A stretch of 64,000 nt of DNA from DATBQN01 sp963755825 (GTDB taxonomy: Bacteria; Acidobacteriota; Thermoanaerobaculia; Multivoradales; UBA5704), in NCBI GenBank assembly GCA_963755825.1, contig CAVWLA010000002.1:1-64000 (forward strand). Direction: 5' to 3'. Below, piece by piece: positions 1 to 8,185 of the stretch. The translations under genes were made by a program, and so were the position numbers. Under the pieces are notes generated by a model. That model worked only from the letters and a program-made list of their open reading frames with translations, was not told the origin of the DNA and searched no databases. Each line of letters begins with the position of its first letter. Within the stretch, counting starts at the first letter, position 1.

Positions 1-601
1 AGGCGAGGGTGGTCGGCTTGTCGGCGGCCTGGGCCTCGGCAGCGAGCGGCGCGGCGGCGACGGCCGGGGCGGCGGGCGCGGCAGCGGCAGTCGCCGAGCC
101 GGCGCTCGCGGCGCGGTCGCCGTCGACCGGCAGCAGCTGCACGCGCAGCTTGCTCCCCTCGGAGGTGATCGAGTGCTCCACCTCCTGGCGGGTGGTGACG
201 ACGAGACGGGTGAGCGGGCGGCTGTTGTCGGCCTGGCGCTCGACCTTGAGCGAGGCGATCAGGCCCTCCTTCGGGGCGAGGTCGAGGACGCGCGCTCCGG
301 GAACGGCGTTGGGCAGCTCGACGACGACCTGCCCCTGCGCGTTGCGGAAGCTCGTCCACACCAGCGGCGCGCTCGCCTCGAGGTCGAGGAAGACCTCAGG
401 CGCGCCCTCGCGCAGATCGATCGAGCGGATCTCGGTCGGCGCCACGGCCTGCCTGGCGTCGGCCGGCGCGCTCTGGCGCGCGGGCGTCGCATCGGCAACC
501 TTGGCCGGCTTCGGCGTCGAGGTGGAGCAGCCGATCGCAAGCACGGTCGCCGCGGCCGCCGAAGCGATCAGCAGCCGCCAACCGGCGTTTCGTCTCGTCA
601 T
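1..601 (-). CDS. pilQ: Type IV pilus secretin PilQ, N-terminal part (cut by window edge)
   Basis: Outer-membrane secretin through which the type IV pilus is extruded; only the first 200 codons are inside the window. The start ATG at 601 is preceded by GGGAG at 8 bases. The product opens with a lipoprotein signal (basic start, hydrophobic stretch, lipobox LAIGC near residue 25). A low-complexity linker follows, then a beta-rich segment at about residues 57-150 (from IRSIDLREGAPEVFLDL) that looks like an AMIN domain, which in PilQ binds peptidoglycan. An Ala/Pro-rich linker runs to the edge, so secretin domains are not visible. It is the last gene of the pilMNOPQ set, 61 bases after pilP. The call rests on the AMIN-like domain, the lipobox and the position after pilP. 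Confidence 0.85.
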   Translation of the reverse strand, partial: MTRRNAGWRLLIASAAAATVLAIGCSTSTPKPAKVADATPARQSAPADARQAVAPTEIRSIDLREGAPEVFLDLEASAPLVWTSFRNAQGQVVVELPNAVPGARVLDLAPKEGLIASLKVERQADNSRPLTRLVVTTRQEVEHSITSEGSKLRVQLLPVDGDRAASAGSATAAAAPAAPAVAAAPLAAEAQAADKPTTLA

Positions 602-662
602 GAAAACATCTCCCATGGCACTCGCCTCCCTTTCGGGACCTCAAAGGAACGTGCCGGACCGG

Positions 663-1280
663 CTACGGTTTGAGGGCCTTCACGACCTCACGGAACGGTT
701 TCAGGGCCGTCGGGTCCTGGACCGCCTGCTTGAAGACCACCTCGGTGTGATTGATGCTGACCACGTCGCCGTCGAAGAGCTGGTCGCCTTCCCGCAGCAG
801 ATAGCTCATCGGGCTGTTGGCGGCCTTGACCTGCGCGATGAAGGTCTTGCCCTTGCGAAAGATTCCGGTCAGGTCGATCTCGTCGATGAGAAGGCCCGGG
901 ATGCCTTCCGGCCGCTGGCCGTGGAACTCCGGCCGATCCGGCGCCACGAGGAGCGACTTGAAGGGGTCGCGCCGATTGCCCGGGTCGTACGAGTAGCCGT
1001 TGCCGGAGAGGACCTCCTCCTCGCCTTCGAGGATCTGGTCGATGTCCGGCCCGCCGGCGCCGGGAGCCTGGGCGCCCGGCTGTCCGTTCGGCTGAGCGGC
1101 CGCATCAACCTTGCCCGGCTTGGCCGGCTTGGCGGCGGAGGCGCTCGCCGCCGCGCGGTCGGCGGGCTTCTTCGCCGCGGCGCCGGCAGCCGCCGGCTTG
1201 TGCGCCGCCGGCTGCGCCAGGGCGAGCGAGGCCAGCCCGGCGAGGACGAGAAAGGTCGGGAGTACAGGGCGCTTCGTCAT
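663..1280 (-). CDS. pilP: Type IV pilus assembly protein PilP
   Basis: 205-residue pilot protein that links the inner-membrane PilN/PilO dimer to the PilQ secretin. The ATG at 1280 overlaps the stop of pilO by 4 bases (ATGA), giving translational coupling; a longer reading in the same frame upstream lies inside pilO and is spurious. A signal peptide (residues 1-24) is followed by an Ala/Lys/Pro-rich disordered linker. Then comes the PilP core with the characteristic YSYDPGNRRDPF motif (about residues 91-102) and a beta-domain (LTGIFRKGKTFIAQV, YLLREGDQLFDGDVVSI). The protein lacks a lipobox cysteine, so anchoring may differ from classical PilP lipoproteins. Confidence 0.93.
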   Translation of the reverse strand: MTKRPVLPTFLVLAGLASLALAQPAAHKPAAAGAAAKKPADRAAASASAAKPAKPGKVDAAAQPNGQPGAQAPGAGGPDIDQILEGEEEVLSGNGYSYDPGNRRDPFKSLLVAPDRPEFHGQRPEGIPGLLIDEIDLTGIFRKGKTFIAQVKAANSPMSYLLREGDQLFDGDVVSINHTEVVFKQAVQDPTALKPFREVVKALKP

Positions 1281-1987
1281 CCGTCTTCGCCTCCGCGCTT
1301 CTTCGGGGCGGGGCTCGCCTCGCCGTCGGGCGCTCCGGCCGCCGGTCCGTGGACCGCCGGCGGCACGCCGGCCGCCTTGTCCTTCTTCAGCTGGCCGCCC
1401 GGCCCCTCGTCCTTGGGCGGCGGCGTCGGCTCCTTGTAGACGAAGGTCTTGGCCTTGAAGTCGGCGGTGATGGTGTGTGGCCCCTTGCCGGTGAAGGCGT
1501 TGATGTTCAGATCCTCGATGTTGATGATGCGCGAGAAGCGGCTGATGCGATCGAAGAAGAGCGCCAGGTTGTGGTACGTGCCCTCGACGCCGATCTGGAT
1601 CGGCCACTCGCTGTAGAAGTCCTTGTCGGTCATCGAGCCGGGGGTGAAGCGCTGCAGCACGAAGTCGCCCTGCTCGGCGAGGGCGCGGATGCGGCGCAGC
1701 AGGTCCGGAGTGTTGCGCCGCGCCGGCAGGATGCGCAGCAGCTTGTCGAGCTCGAGCTCGAGCTGGCGCACCTCCTCGCGGAACTGCGGCAGCTGGGCCT
1801 GCGCCGTGCGGCCCTCCTGGATTTTCTGCTGCAGCTCCTTCAGCTTGGCCTTCTGCGCGTCGAGGGTGTCGTACAGCGGGCTGAGGAGCTGCCAATAACC
1901 GATCCCCAGCAGGACGACGCCGACGCCCAACCCCGCCGACAACCCGATGTACCAGGGCTTGCCCTCGACTCCGGTCCTCATGGCCAC
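1277..1987 (-). CDS. pilO: Type IV pilus inner-membrane protein PilO
   Basis: About 236 residues. A short cytoplasmic start is followed by one transmembrane helix (WYIGLSAGLGVGVVLLGIGYW), a long coiled coil (about residues 36-80, rich in K/E/Q/L) and a ferredoxin-like periplasmic domain. This is the PilO layout, and PilO pairs with PilN to form the alignment subcomplex. The start may be GTG at 1987 or ATG at 1981 (MRTGVEG). pilN ends 12 bases upstream, and the 3' end overlaps pilP by 4 bases. The Pro/Lys-rich C-terminal tail (about residues 185-236) is longer than usual and probably disordered. Confidence 0.93.
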   Translation of the reverse strand: MAMRTGVEGKPWYIGLSAGLGVGVVLLGIGYWQLLSPLYDTLDAQKAKLKELQQKIQEGRTAQAQLPQFREEVRQLELELDKLLRILPARRNTPDLLRRIRALAEQGDFVLQRFTPGSMTDKDFYSEWPIQIGVEGTYHNLALFFDRISRFSRIINIEDLNINAFTGKGPHTITADFKAKTFVYKEPTPPPKDEGPGGQLKKDKAAGVPPAVHGPAAGAPDGEASPAPKKRGGEDG

Positions 1988-1999
1988 GGGCTCGCCCTC

Positions 2000-2653
2000 C
2001 TATCCCGAGGTCGCGGCGCCCTGCGCGGCCGCCTTGGGAGCCGCGCCCTTGGTGGCGGGTCCCGCGGCATTGGCGGGCTGCCCGGCAAGAGGCGCGAAGT
2101 TGTAGTTGAAATTGATCTGGAACTTGTAGATGCCGCCCGTCTGCTCCTGGGTGTCCTTGAGGGTCGGCTCCTCGAACTCCGGCATCTTGTCGAGGTTCTC
2201 GATGAAGTTCGCCAGCGCGTTGGTGTTGAAGGCGCGGCCGTCGAGCTCGATCGTGCCCGGCCCCATCTTCATCGAGTCGAGCCAGAGCAGCTCGGGGAGG
2301 GCGCGCGAGATGTCGTCCATCACCCGCACCGGGCCGCGCTGGTTGAGCTTCAAGTCATTGATGAGCTTGATCTTGCGCTCGAGCTCCGCCTTCTTCGCCT
2401 TGTAGTCCTCGACCTCGCGGAGCACCGCCTGGAGCTGGTCGACCTCGCGCTGCGCCGAGGCGATCTGCTGCTCGCCTTCGGCCACCCCGCTATGCAGCTC
2501 GTACCACCAGACCCCGAGCACGAGGAGGCCGAGGATGGCGCCGGCGAAGAGCAGCCAGGGGCCGAGATCCTTGCCCTCCAGAAGCTGCGCGGACTTGGTC
2601 TTGCGGACCGCGGCCGGCCGCTTCCCCTCGGCGAGCAGGTTGATCTTGATCAT
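2000..2653 (-). CDS. pilN: Type IV pilus assembly protein PilN
   Basis: 217-residue bitopic membrane protein. The N-terminal INLL motif (residues 4-7) is the conserved peptide that docks into PilM. A transmembrane helix (WLLFAGAILGLLVLGVWW, about residues 33-50) is followed by a coiled coil and a PilN-type periplasmic domain ending in FQINFNYNF. A short Ala-rich tail closes the protein. The gene starts 6 bases after pilM and is followed by pilO, the standard order, so a PilM-PilN-PilO-PilP platform can be assembled from this operon. Confidence 0.94.
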   Translation of the reverse strand: MIKINLLAEGKRPAAVRKTKSAQLLEGKDLGPWLLFAGAILGLLVLGVWWYELHSGVAEGEQQIASAQREVDQLQAVLREVEDYKAKKAELERKIKLINDLKLNQRGPVRVMDDISRALPELLWLDSMKMGPGTIELDGRAFNTNALANFIENLDKMPEFEEPTLKDTQEQTGGIYKFQINFNYNFAPLAGQPANAAGPATKGAAPKAAAQGAATSG

Positions 2654-2659
2654 GGCGCC

Positions 2660-3718
2660 TCAATCCCCCGCTTTGCGTATGGCGAGGCCCACCGCGACCG
2701 CCATCATCGGCGCGATCGACTGCAGCCAACCGGAGTCGAAATCGCTCTCCTTGTAATGCACCCGGCGCAGCGGGTTCATCAGCTCGGTGGTGACCTCGAA
2801 GCGGTCGCGCAGAACCTGCTGCAGGTTGGAGGTGAGCGAGCACCCCCCGGAGAGCATCAGCTCGTCGACCGGCCCCTCCGAAGAGGTTGCCGAGAAGAAG
2901 TCGAAGGTCTTGCGGATCTCGGCCGCCATCTCGCCGGAGACGGTGTCGAGCACGGGGCGGGCGTCGGCGAGCGAGTAGCGATCGACCGCCTGGCCGCGCT
3001 TGAGCGCCTCGGACTGGTCGAAGGAGAGGTTGAACTCGCGCTGCAGCGCCTCGGTGAACTGGTTGCCGCCGAAGGAGATGTCGCGCCAGAAGACGGTGGT
3101 GCCGCGCGCCAGGATGTTGATGTTGGTGACGCCGGCACCCATGTTGATGAGCGCCACCGTCTTGCGCGGATCGAGGTCGTAGTTGACCTCGTAGGCGTTC
3201 TGCACCGCGAAGGCGTCGACGTCGACGAGCGCCGGCGTCTTGCCCGTCTGGCTGATCACCGAGACGTAGTCGTTGACCTTGTCGCGCTTGACCGCGACCA
3301 GCAGGACCTCCATGTTGTCGCGGCCGGGCTCGCCCTCCGACAGCACCACGTAGTCGAGGCGCACGTCGTTGATGTCGAAGGGGATGTACTGCTCCGCCTC
3401 CCACTGGATCGACTCCGCGAGCTCCTCGGCGGGCATCGCCGGCAGCTGGATCTTCTTGATGATGACGGAGTGCCCGGAGAGCGAGGTGGCGTAGTGGGTG
3501 CTCTTGACCTTGGTCTGGTCGTTGAGCTTGTGGATGGCGTCGACGACCAGCGACGAGTCCATGATCGACCCGTCGACGATCGCCTCCGGCGACAGTGCCT
3601 CGACGCCGAGGCGCTGGAGGTGGAACTCCCCCGCCTTGCGTTCGCGCAGCTCGACGAGCTTGATCGCCGAGCTGCCGATGTCGAGACCCACGACTCCCTT
3701 CGAGCGCGAGAAGAGCAC
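2660..3718 (-). CDS. pilM: Type IV pilus assembly ATPase-like protein PilM
   Basis: 352-residue actin-like cytoplasmic protein that recruits PilN and couples the pilus motor to the membrane platform. The phosphate-1 loop VGLDIGSSAIKLVEL is at the N-terminus; later actin-fold elements are ALINMGAGVTNINI and the adenosine motif LMLSGGCSL. The start is GTG at 3718, 9 bases after an AGGGGAG Shine-Dalgarno sequence. It is the first gene of the leftward pil operon, with a promoter about 75 bases upstream. Length and motifs match the family. Confidence 0.95.
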   Translation of the reverse strand: MLFSRSKGVVGLDIGSSAIKLVELRERKAGEFHLQRLGVEALSPEAIVDGSIMDSSLVVDAIHKLNDQTKVKSTHYATSLSGHSVIIKKIQLPAMPAEELAESIQWEAEQYIPFDINDVRLDYVVLSEGEPGRDNMEVLLVAVKRDKVNDYVSVISQTGKTPALVDVDAFAVQNAYEVNYDLDPRKTVALINMGAGVTNINILARGTTVFWRDISFGGNQFTEALQREFNLSFDQSEALKRGQAVDRYSLADARPVLDTVSGEMAAEIRKTFDFFSATSSEGPVDELMLSGGCSLTSNLQQVLRDRFEVTTELMNPLRRVHYKESDFDSGWLQSIAPMMAVAVGLAIRKAGD

Positions 3719-3788
3719 GGCGGTATAGCTCCCCTGGAAAGCCCTGTGTTCAACGCAAGTTACTGGATCTTACTTAAAGCTTGACTGG

Positions 3789-3817
3789 AGGCTAGCAACA
3801 AAAAACACCCATGTCAA
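3789..3817 (-). promoter_or_regulatory. Probable promoter of the pilMNOPQ operon
   Basis: Read on the minus strand, a perfect -35 box TTGACA (3817-3812) is followed by a 17-base spacer and TAGCCT (3794-3789). A TG dinucleotide stands one base upstream, as in extended -10 promoters. The expected transcript start lies about 65 bases before the pilM GTG. A sigma-54 GG-N10-GC arrangement was looked for; the nearest match has 11 bases and was not accepted. Confidence 0.6.
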
Positions 3818-4032
3818 GGCGCAGATACATCTATGGCTATATAGACGCCTGCGGCAACGCTGTACACCGTCATGCGCTGTGCGCAAGCGGCGATGTTTCG
3901 TCGCCAGAGGGACTTAAGTTGAGGCGGGAGGAGGGTGCTCGGCGCCTCCGCCGGATGCACAAAGCGGCCGCCGGAGGGCCGGACCGGGCCTCGACGGCGG
4001 CCGTCGGGCGGTGCGCCGCGGAGCCTCCGCGC

Positions 4033-4061
4033 TTGAAGTCGGCCGGCGGCTCTGGTAGCCT
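4033..4061 (+). promoter_or_regulatory. Possible promoter of rpmB
   Basis: TTGAAG (4033-4038), a 17-base spacer and TAGCCT (4056-4061), with TG one base upstream of the -10 hexamer. The -10 hexamer is the same unusual one as in the pil promoter on the other strand. The predicted leader is about 35 bases and carries the GAGGAG ribosome site of rpmB. Confidence 0.45.
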
Positions 4062-4102
4062 ACTCTGCCCTTCGGGGCCGGATCTTCGAGGAGAAATCGA
4101 CC

Positions 4103-4342
4103 ATGGCCAGGCAATGCGAGCTCTGCGGCAAGAAGACGGTCTTCGGCCGCAACATCAGCCACGCGCACAACGTGACCTCCCGCACCATGGAGCCCAACCT
4201 GCAGCGGGTGAAGGCGCTGGTCGAGGGTACCGTGCGCCACATCCGGGTGTGCACCCGGTGCCTGCGGAGCGGCCTCGTCACCAAGGCGCCGGCCCGCAAG
4301 TGGAAGCCCGAAGAGGCGCCGGCGGCCGCGGCCAAGGGTTAG
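4103..4342 (+). CDS. rpmB: Large ribosomal subunit protein bL28
   Basis: 79-residue ribosomal protein. The ATG follows GAGGAG by 9 bases. The N-terminus has the zinc-ribbon-type CxxC pair of the C+ form (CELCGKK, with a second pair CTRC at about residues 52-55). The bL28 signatures GRNISHAHNVT and RVCTRCLRSG are present. The length is normal for bL28 and the tail is Ala/Lys-rich. It is monocistronic and convergent with the zinc protease gene, with a long hairpin between them. Confidence 0.96.
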   Translation: MARQCELCGKKTVFGRNISHAHNVTSRTMEPNLQRVKALVEGTVRHIRVCTRCLRSGLVTKAPARKWKPEEAPAAAAKG

Positions 4343-4392
4343 CCGCTCCCTCTCCGCACCTCCGCCGCACCCGCACCTCCCCCTTCGCGCCG

Positions 4393-4432
4393 AGCTCTCC
4401 CCATCGAACGGTGATTCGATGCGGGGAGAGCT
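4393..4432. terminator. Hairpin between convergent rpmB and protease genes
   Basis: A 10-bp perfect outer stem (AGCTCTCCCC with GGGGAGAGCT) is extended by a 6-bp inner stem (ATCGAA with TTCGAT), with a two-base bulge and a 6-base loop. There is no T-run on either side. Its position between two convergent genes suggests a bidirectional transcription end or mRNA-stabilising structure. Confidence 0.5.
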
Positions 4433-4470
4433 GCGCCGTATTCAGATCTCGGCCAGCCCGCGGCCGCTCC

Positions 4471-5193
4471 TCAGCTCCGCCGGCCGCCCAGGAGCCCCGC
4501 CCGCATCAGGTAGTAGAGCAGCGTCATCAGGGTCGAGACCGCCGCCGCGACGTAGGTGAGGGCGGCGGCGTTCAGCACCCGGTCCATCCCCTCGCGCTCC
4601 TGCAGCAGGACGATCCCCTGCTCCACCGCCAGGCGCTTGGCGCGCGCCGTTGCGTCGAACTCGACCGGCAGGGTGACGAGCTGGAAGAGCAGCACGGCGG
4701 AGAACAGCATGGCGCCGAAGAGCACCACGCTGGCGCCCGCCGCTCCATGCGTGAAGTAGAGGAGCATGAGGCCCGCCACCATCACGAAGTAGCCGACCTT
4801 GGAGCCGATGTTGGCGGTCGGCACCAGGGCCGAGCGCAGCCAGAGCGGCCGGTAGCCGGCGGCGTGCTGGAGGGCGTGGCCGGCCTCGTGGCAGGCGACC
4901 CCGACCGCCGCGATCGATGCCGAGTCGTAGACCGGCTCGGAGAGGTTCAGGGTCCGGCTCGTCGGGTCGTAGTGGTCGGAGAGATTCCCCTGCACCCGCA
5001 CGATCGAGACGCCGTGGACGCCGGCGCCGTCGAGCATCACCTGCGCCGCCTGGGCGCCGGTCAAGCCGCGGAGAGACCTCACCTGGGAGTATTTCTTGAA
5101 CGCGGCGTGCGTCCGCCAGCTCGCCCAGAGGGAGAACAGCAGGGCCGGCGCGATGAAGATCAGGTAGCTGAAACCGCCAGGAAACATGAGCAT
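4471..5193 (-). CDS. Zinc-dependent membrane peptidase (YugP family)
   Basis: About 240 residues from the ATG at 5193, which has AAGGAG 9 bases upstream; a longer frame to 5286 lacks a ribosome site. The protein starts with a hydrophobic helix (FSYLIFIAPALLFSLWASW). It carries the zinc-metallopeptidase motif HEAGH at about residue 102, in the context VGVACHEAGHALQHAAGY. Two or three more membrane helices follow. The DPTSRTLNLSEPVYDS segment before the motif is typical of the YugP-type Zn_peptidase_2 family, whose physiological substrates are poorly known. It appears monocistronic. Confidence 0.88.
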   Translation of the reverse strand: MLMFPGGFSYLIFIAPALLFSLWASWRTHAAFKKYSQVRSLRGLTGAQAAQVMLDGAGVHGVSIVRVQGNLSDHYDPTSRTLNLSEPVYDSASIAAVGVACHEAGHALQHAAGYRPLWLRSALVPTANIGSKVGYFVMVAGLMLLYFTHGAAGASVVLFGAMLFSAVLLFQLVTLPVEFDATARAKRLAVEQGIVLLQEREGMDRVLNAAALTYVAAAVSTLMTLLYYLMRAGLLGGRRS

Positions 5194-5310
5194 GTCGATA
5201 CACTCCTTACGGCTGGGAAAACAACCGGCGCGAAAACGGCATTCCGCGGCATTCCGCGCGCCGGCCACCCCCGCCGACCGAACCATCCGATCCTAGCAAG
5301 GAGGACGTCC

Positions 5311-6069
5311 ATGGGCACAGACAGCTCGACGCGCGTCGCCGTCGTCACCGGCGGCAGCCGGGGGATCGGCCGCGCCGTCGTCCACGGCCTCGTCGACCGC
5401 GGCTGGCGGGTCTACTTCTGCAACCGGAGCGCGGCGTCGACCGAGCAGGCGGCCGCCGAGCTCGCCGCGCGGGGCGCGGGCGCCGATGGCCAGGCGGCCG
5501 GCAGCGCTGTCGGCCGAGGGTTCGGCCGGGCGGTCGACGTGCGCTCGCAGGCTGAGGTCGAGGCCTTCGTCGCCTGGGTGCTCGCCGAGGCCGGACGTAT
5601 CGACTGCCTGGTCAACAACGCGGGCCTGGGCGTCTTCGGACCGGTCGACGGCTTCTCCGGCGATGACTTCCGCGCCGTCGTCGAGACCAACCTCTGCGGA
5701 GCCTTCTACTTCCTGCGCGCGGTGGCGCCGGCGATGCGCCGGCAGGGCGCCGGCTGGATCGTCAACATCGCTTCGCTGGCGGGGAAGAACGCCATGGCCG
5801 GAGGCGCCGCCTACAACGCCTCGAAGTTCGGCCTCATCGGCCTCTCCGAGGCGGCGATGCTCGACCTCCGGCCGCACGGCATCCGGGTGGCCGCCATCCT
5901 CCCCGGCAGCGTCAACACCGGTTTCGCCCATCCCGACGGCGGCCGCAGCGAAGACTGGAAGCTCGCCCCGGAGGACGTCGCCGAGGCGGTCTTCGACCTC
6001 CTCGACTATCCGGCCCGCGCCCTGCCCAGCCTCCTGGAGCTGCGGCCGTCGCGGCCGCCGAAGAAGTAG
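5311..6069 (+). CDS. Short-chain dehydrogenase/reductase (SDR)
   Basis: 252-residue NAD(P)-dependent oxidoreductase. The ATG follows AAGGAGG at 7 bases. The Rossmann motif TGGSRGIG (residues 14-21), the NNAG motif, the catalytic Ser (NIASLAG), the YxxxK pair (YNASK) and a PGSVNT segment after beta-strand 6 are all visible. The Arg at the end of the second strand (CNRS) suggests NADP preference. An insert of about ten residues (GAGADGQAAGSAVG) lies between the second strand and the DVRS motif. The substrate cannot be told. Confidence 0.93.
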   Translation: MGTDSSTRVAVVTGGSRGIGRAVVHGLVDRGWRVYFCNRSAASTEQAAAELAARGAGADGQAAGSAVGRGFGRAVDVRSQAEVEAFVAWVLAEAGRIDCLVNNAGLGVFGPVDGFSGDDFRAVVETNLCGAFYFLRAVAPAMRRQGAGWIVNIASLAGKNAMAGGAAYNASKFGLIGLSEAAMLDLRPHGIRVAAILPGSVNTGFAHPDGGRSEDWKLAPEDVAEAVFDLLDYPARALPSLLELRPSRPPKK

Positions 6070-6105
6070 CGAGCCGAGAGAGAAGATCGATGGTGAGGAG
6101 CCGGG

Positions 6106-7068
6106 TTAGCTGATCTTGACCGGCGGCGCGGCCCGCATCGCCACCGGGCCGCTGGGGGCGGCGCTGCCGGCGGCCGGCTCGAGGGTGATGAGGATCGCCT
6201 TGGTGCCGCGCGGCATGTGCTCCGAGCTCAGGCTCACCGCCTCGCCGGGCGCCGCCGTGAAGTGGCCGCCGGAGACCGGACCCTGGTCGCCGAAGAACCA
6301 GAGCTGGTACTGGTGGCCGCTCCCCGAGGGCTCGAGGTTCTGCACCGAGAGGTACCAGTGCTGATGGTCCTCGGCGATGTAGATGCGGCCGTTGGCCTGC
6401 CTGGCGAGGGCCACGTCGCCGGTGGGGCGCAGCGGGCTCATCTCGACCGTCGGCGAGGTCACCAGGGAGACGGTCTTCTCGAGGTCGCCCATCTTCGCCC
6501 GCAGCCGCTCGTCGCCGCCGCGCGCGGCGGCGAGCTCGAGGAGGCGGGCGTGCTCGTCGGTGAGCTCCTTGCGCAAGACGCTGATCTGGGCATAGTCCGC
6601 GGCGTGCAGCCGGCCGTGCCAGCGCTCGTTCTGTACCATCTTCGCCGACACGCCGAGGAGGGCGAGCGCCAGCATCGCGGCGAGGGCGAGCGGCCAGCGC
6701 GGAGCGCGGTGAACCTGGCGGGCCGGGGCGGACGGCGCCACGACGGCCGCCGGCGCCGCGGCGAGCGGCCGCACCGGCGGCAGGGGAGCGGCGGCCACCC
6801 GGCGCTCGACCGCCGGCGCTTCGCCGCCGCTCGCCATCGCCAGCAGCCGAGCCCGCACGGCGGGAGACGGGGCGAGCGGCTCGAGGGCGAAGGGGAGCAG
6901 ACCAAAAGCCTCGGTATACAGGCGGGTCAGCGTCTCGTCGGCAGGGTCGGTGCCGTGGGCCGCGTCGGCCAGGCTCGGCCCATCCGGCCCGATCTGGCGC
7001 TCGAAGGCCTCGATCAGCGCCTGGATCGCACCATCCTCAACCGGCTCAATATGGTTTTCGTCGCTCAA
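6106..7068 (-). CDS. RskA-type anti-sigma factor
   Basis: About 320 residues. An N-terminal cytoplasmic part is followed by an Ala/Pro-rich linker, one transmembrane helix (WPLALAAMLALALLGVSA, near residue 150), a coiled coil and an extracytoplasmic RskA domain (HWYLSVQNLEP to ITLEPAAGS). The likely start is TTG at 7068, whose TTGA overlaps the stop of the sigma gene; no in-frame ATG lies near. It presumably sequesters the adjacent ECF sigma factor. The cytoplasmic part has no Cys, so the HxxxCxxC zinc anti-sigma motif is absent. Confidence 0.88.
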   Translation of the reverse strand: MSDENHIEPVEDGAIQALIEAFERQIGPDGPSLADAAHGTDPADETLTRLYTEAFGLLPFALEPLAPSPAVRARLLAMASGGEAPAVERRVAAAPLPPVRPLAAAPAAVVAPSAPARQVHRAPRWPLALAAMLALALLGVSAKMVQNERWHGRLHAADYAQISVLRKELTDEHARLLELAAARGGDERLRAKMGDLEKTVSLVTSPTVEMSPLRPTGDVALARQANGRIYIAEDHQHWYLSVQNLEPSGSGHQYQLWFFGDQGPVSGGHFTAAPGEAVSLSSEHMPRGTKAILITLEPAAGSAAPSGPVAMRAAPPVKIS

Positions 7069-7661
7069 AGCAGTTCTCGGATCTCGTCTCTCAGTGCATT
7101 GCGGAGCTTTTTCATCGCCAGCAGGGTGCGCGTCTTCACCGTGCCGAGCGGGATGTCGGCGGCGCTCGCGATCTGCGTCTGGGTCAGGCCGCGGTAGAAC
7201 GCCAGCTCCAGGACCTCGCGCTGCTCGGCGGGGAGCTTCTCCATCTCCTCCCGCACCCGAACCCGCCGCTCCTGCATGAATACGTTGTCCGCCCCCTCGG
7301 GGGATGTATGCTCGTGCAGCTCCTCGTGATGGGCGGCGTCGTGGGTCCGCTCGACCACCTTGCGGCTGCGCAGCCGGTCGATGGCGCGGCTGCGGGTGAT
7401 GAGGACCAGCCAGGTGGAGACCGAGGAGCGCGCGGCATCGTAGCGCCCGCCCTGGTTCCAGACGTGGACGAAGACCTCCTGCAGCACCTCCTCGGCGTCG
7501 GCGGTGCTGCCGAGGATGCGCCGGGCGAGGCCCAGCAGCGTCGCTGAATAGCGGTCGTAGAGCTCGCCGAGAGCGTCTGACTGCCGATCGGCGATCTGGC
7601 GAATCAGCGCTGCATCGGTCGAGCCCGCGACAGTGGTCGGTGGCGCTGAGGTTCCGTCCAT
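7065..7661 (-). CDS. ECF-type RNA polymerase sigma factor
   Basis: 198 residues starting at ATG 7661 (MDGTSAPP). Region 2 is at about residues 25-95 (LYDRYSATLLGLARRI, DAEEVLQEVFVHVW, WLVLITRSRAIDRLRSR). Region 4 is at about 140-190 (LPAEQREVLELAFYRGLTQ, IPLGTVKTRTLLAMKKLR). It lies directly before the anti-sigma gene, with which it overlaps. This is the sigK/rskA-like arrangement, so the pair probably senses an envelope or redox signal. The upstream region has divergent, overlapping -10-like boxes (7704-7710) shared with the thioesterase gene. Confidence 0.94.
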   Translation of the reverse strand: MDGTSAPPTTVAGSTDAALIRQIADRQSDALGELYDRYSATLLGLARRILGSTADAEEVLQEVFVHVWNQGGRYDAARSSVSTWLVLITRSRAIDRLRSRKVVERTHDAAHHEELHEHTSPEGADNVFMQERRVRVREEMEKLPAEQREVLELAFYRGLTQTQIASAADIPLGTVKTRTLLAMKKLRNALRDEIRELL

Positions 7662-7769
7662 CCTGGTCGCGATCGGCTCGTTTCGGCTCGCTCGAAAGGC
7701 ACCTAGGATAGCATGACCGCCCCGGTGCGCTCCGCACCGCTCGCCACCCTCGCCGGGAGAGACGCCCGC

Positions 7770-8183
7770 ATGACCGACCATCAGGCCGCCGAGCGGTCCG
7801 GACCGACGCAGCCCGCCATCCGGGTCATCATGATGCCCAAGGACACCAACGCCCTGGGCACCATCTTCGGCGGCATCATCCTCTCCTACATCGACCAGGC
7901 TGGCGCCGTCGAGGCGCACCGCCACGGGGCCGGCCGCCTGGTCACCGTCGCCATGCGCGAGGTGGAGTTCCACGCCCCGGTCTTCGTCGGCGACCTGGTG
8001 AGCTTCTGGACCGAGACCCTGCGCCTCGGCCGCACCTCGATCACCGTCAAGGTGGTGGTCGAGGTCGAGCGGCGCACGGTCGGCTCGGCGACCGCCCCGG
8101 TCAAGGTCACCGAGGCGGCGGTGGTCTACGTCCGGGTCGACTCCAACAACCGGCCGCTGCCCCTCGGCGACGATCAGATCTGA
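7770..8183 (+). CDS. Acyl-CoA thioesterase, hotdog fold (YciA-like)
   Basis: About 137 residues. The ATG at 7770 follows GGGAGAG; an upstream ATG at 7713 is only 3 bases past a -10-like TAGGAT and is less likely. Hotdog features are DTNALGTIFGGIILSYIDQAGAVEA (central helix with the catalytic Asp), REVEFHAPVFVGDLVSFW and VKVTEAAVVYVRVD. The family hydrolyses acyl-CoA to free acid and CoA. It is followed after 2 bases by the alpha/beta hydrolase gene, probably as one transcript. Confidence 0.92.
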   Translation: MTDHQAAERSGPTQPAIRVIMMPKDTNALGTIFGGIILSYIDQAGAVEAHRHGAGRLVTVAMREVEFHAPVFVGDLVSFWTETLRLGRTSITVKVVVEVERRTVGSATAPVKVTEAAVVYVRVDSNNRPLPLGDDQI

Positions 8184-8185
8184 CC

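Larger units (their letters stand above)
3719..4102. other. Intergenic region between pilM and rpmB
   Basis: Gene-free stretch between the divergent pilM and rpmB genes. The pilM-proximal half (about 3730-3860) is visibly less GC-rich than its surroundings and holds the leftward promoter described separately. The rpmB-proximal half is GC-rich and holds the rightward promoter. Open frames here lack homology and ribosome sites. Confidence 0.7.

Noticed and set aside
1349..3784. Long rightward frame across pilM, pilN and pilO
   Set aside because: Antisense to well-recognised pil genes, biased composition, no start signal.
3780..3825. Sigma-54 promoter for the pil operon
   Set aside because: The GG and GC elements are 11 rather than 10 bases apart, and a perfect TTGACA with 17-base spacing overlaps them.
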